Source: Chitinophagaceae bacterium (lineage in GTDB: Bacteria; Bacteroidota; Bacteroidia; Chitinophagales; Chitinophagaceae). Taken from it: a stretch of DNA of 52,141 nt. The position numbers and the translations under genes are program-made. This document shows, one piece after another, positions 51,050 to 52,141 of the stretch (positions within the stretch are counted from its first letter, which is position 1; every line of letters begins with the position of its first letter). The stretch spans positions 1 through 52,141 of the forward strand of contig CANGEW010000013.1 of assembly GCA_947452965.1 (NCBI GenBank), given 5' to 3'. Below the pieces are notes generated by a model that worked only from the letters and a program-made list of their open reading frames with translations, ran no database searches and was not told where the DNA came from.

Positions 51050-51892
51050 TTACAAATGAGTTCCCTTAATAGCGATATTATCAAACCGTCCATTTCCACT
51101 TGCTAAAGTATTACCGCCAACAAACACGATCTTTATTTTAAAATTTGGATTATTGTTCACTGCTGTAATTGTTGAGAAATCGAAACTATTTACCCTGTAG
51201 TCAGGATCTGTATATGCAGTAAAAACGGGAAAAGAAAGTCCTGCTGTGGTATAATTAACTCCGTCTAATGAATAATAAACGCTGTCTGTTGCTGGTCCTG
51301 AAGAACTTTTTGCTGCTGCAAAACTTAGTGAAATGTTTTTATAATTGGTAGTGGGAGCATTAATAATCATAGAAGTAACTGGACAACGAACTCTTAATGC
51401 GTTTCCGGCAGAATCACCATTTTGTGCATTTGCAATGAGTATATCTGTTCTGCTTACAGAATCAACAAATCCGGGTGTTAAACTTACGGTGCTATAATCG
51501 AATGAAAGTGAACTTCCATTAATCAAACTAATATTTGGGGTTAATGAAAAAGGAGTATTAAAATTCCAATAATGCAACAACTGTCCAATGGTAATCGGCG
51601 CCTGAGTACTTCCACCTATTATATTCGTCCATCCTATACCGTTATACACCTCTAATTCTCCATTCGTTCCGCAATCTGTACAATATAAAACCAGCCCTTG
51701 TGCTGGATTTAAGATTGAGTTTCTTTGCTGAGAAGTCATTCTGGGAGGTAAGAAACCACTAGTATTTGAATTTACTTCCAGTTTTGCAGAAGCATTTGGT
51801 GTAGCAGTTCCAATACCAACATTTTGAGAAAAAGTATTTGCTTTAGTAACACAAAAAAACAATGTAATGAGACAGATTTTTGATACTTGCAT
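51050..51892 (-). CDS. Secreted cell-surface/adhesin-type protein
   Basis: 280 residues. Signal peptide at 1-22 (CVTKANTFSQ end), then NVGIGTATPNASAKLEVNSN and GFLPPRMTSQQRNSI, a beginning shared by many Bacteroidota surface proteins, with LVLYCTDCGTNGELEVYNG. The rest is beta-rich (about 95-280), with no CTD. The next gene upstream on this strand carries a T9SS CTD but is separate. Confidence 0.75.
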   Translation of the reverse strand: MQVSKICLITLFFCVTKANTFSQNVGIGTATPNASAKLEVNSNTSGFLPPRMTSQQRNSILNPAQGLVLYCTDCGTNGELEVYNGIGWTNIIGGSTQAPITIGQLLHYWNFNTPFSLTPNISLINGSSLSFDYSTVSLTPGFVDSVSRTDILIANAQNGDSAGNALRVRCPVTSMIINAPTTNYKNISLSFAAAKSSSGPATDSVYYSLDGVNYTTAGLSFPVFTAYTDPDYRVNSFDFSTITAVNNNPNFKIKIVFVGGNTLASGNGRFDNIAIKGTHL

Positions 51893-51961
51893 AAAATGTA
51901 TTTAATTGAAAAGCCATAGCTAATATACATTAGCTATGGCAATTAATTTTGATTTCTTTTC

Positions 51962-52141
51962 TTAGTACTTCAACACTTTAGTTGTAGTGGTATTTTTACC
52001 CTGACGAACTTCGATTAAGTATGTACCAGCCTTAAGATCTGAACCAAGATTCATAGTCTGATTCGGTGTTATATTCACCATCTTCAACACTCTGCCCTGT
52101 AAATCCATCACTCTCGCTGTTATTACTCCTCCCTCATTCGC
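51962..52141 (-). CDS. C-terminal fragment of a T9SS-secreted protein
   Basis: 59 residues before a TAA at 51962-51964; the 5' part lies beyond the window. It reads GVITARVMDLQGRVLKMVNI, LGSDLKAGTYLIEVRQGK, TTTTKVLKY. This is the Por-secretion C-terminal sorting domain, which is cut off on export through the T9SS. The presence of the T9SS sorting signal supports the Bacteroidota assignment. Confidence 0.9.
   Translation of the reverse strand, partial: ANEGGVITARVMDLQGRVLKMVNITPNQTMNLGSDLKAGTYLIEVRQGKNTTTTKVLKY

Overview
The window looks like a Bacteroidota chromosome, most likely a member of Chitinophagaceae. The reasons are AT-rich DNA, many promoters of the TTG-N17/19-TAnnTTTG type, signal-peptide proteins ending in AQ or SQ, a type IX secretion (T9SS) sorting tail at the right edge, and a standard housekeeping set. 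The genus cannot be fixed from the sequence alone.

Layout. (1) 1-1.8 kb: a probable IS21-like end, a pseudouridine synthase, a VF530-type DNA-binding protein and an ArsC-like reductase. (2) 1.8-8.8 kb: secreted or accessory genes, including a membrane-anchored archaemetzincin and a forward cluster with a von Willebrand A protein and several unknown partners. (3) 8.9-23.2 kb: a defence-type island (below). (4) 23.3-30.6 kb: DUF4389, an SRPBCC protein, a coupled M20 amidohydrolase-GNAT pair, a TauE/SafE transporter, YefM-YoeB, and a tRNA-Asn with an odd repetitive leader. (5) 30.7-52.1 kb: housekeeping genes (hflX, cysS, a DNA glycosylase, msrC, recX, dnaN, recA, pyrH, tsf, rpsB, rpsI, rplM), a secreted pectate-lyase-like protein, an amidase, a glycosyltransferase, an Lrp regulator, a structured tRNA-like RNA and surface proteins.

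The island is the main result. A WYL-domain regulator (9277-10284) sits among seven copies of a 17-bp near-palindrome (consensus CCTCAAATAGTTGGAGG). Every copy ends exactly 10 or 11 bp before a TAnnTTTG-like -7 box, so it covers the -33 element. The seven boxes head operons in both directions and include the regulator's own. Together they could place a two-nuclease/helicase protein, two zinc-ribbon endonuclease-like proteins, a 5'-nucleotidase, a UVR-motif protein, a SHOCT protein, a lectin-fold protein and several unknowns under one switch. I read this as one WYL regulon.

Inside it (15150-17487, reverse strand) is a retron. It has a reverse transcriptase with NAxxH, YADD and VTG motifs, a two-transmembrane Abi-like candidate effector, and a winged-helix protein. 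Between them lies a ~240-nt msr-msd RNA gene, currently masked by a meaningless open frame, with its own near-consensus promoter. A HEPN protein (R-x4-H) and a small partner lie alongside. The combination of a multi-operon WYL regulon, a Cas4-like nuclease-RNase H-helicase and a retron may be undescribed; that needs database searches I could not run.
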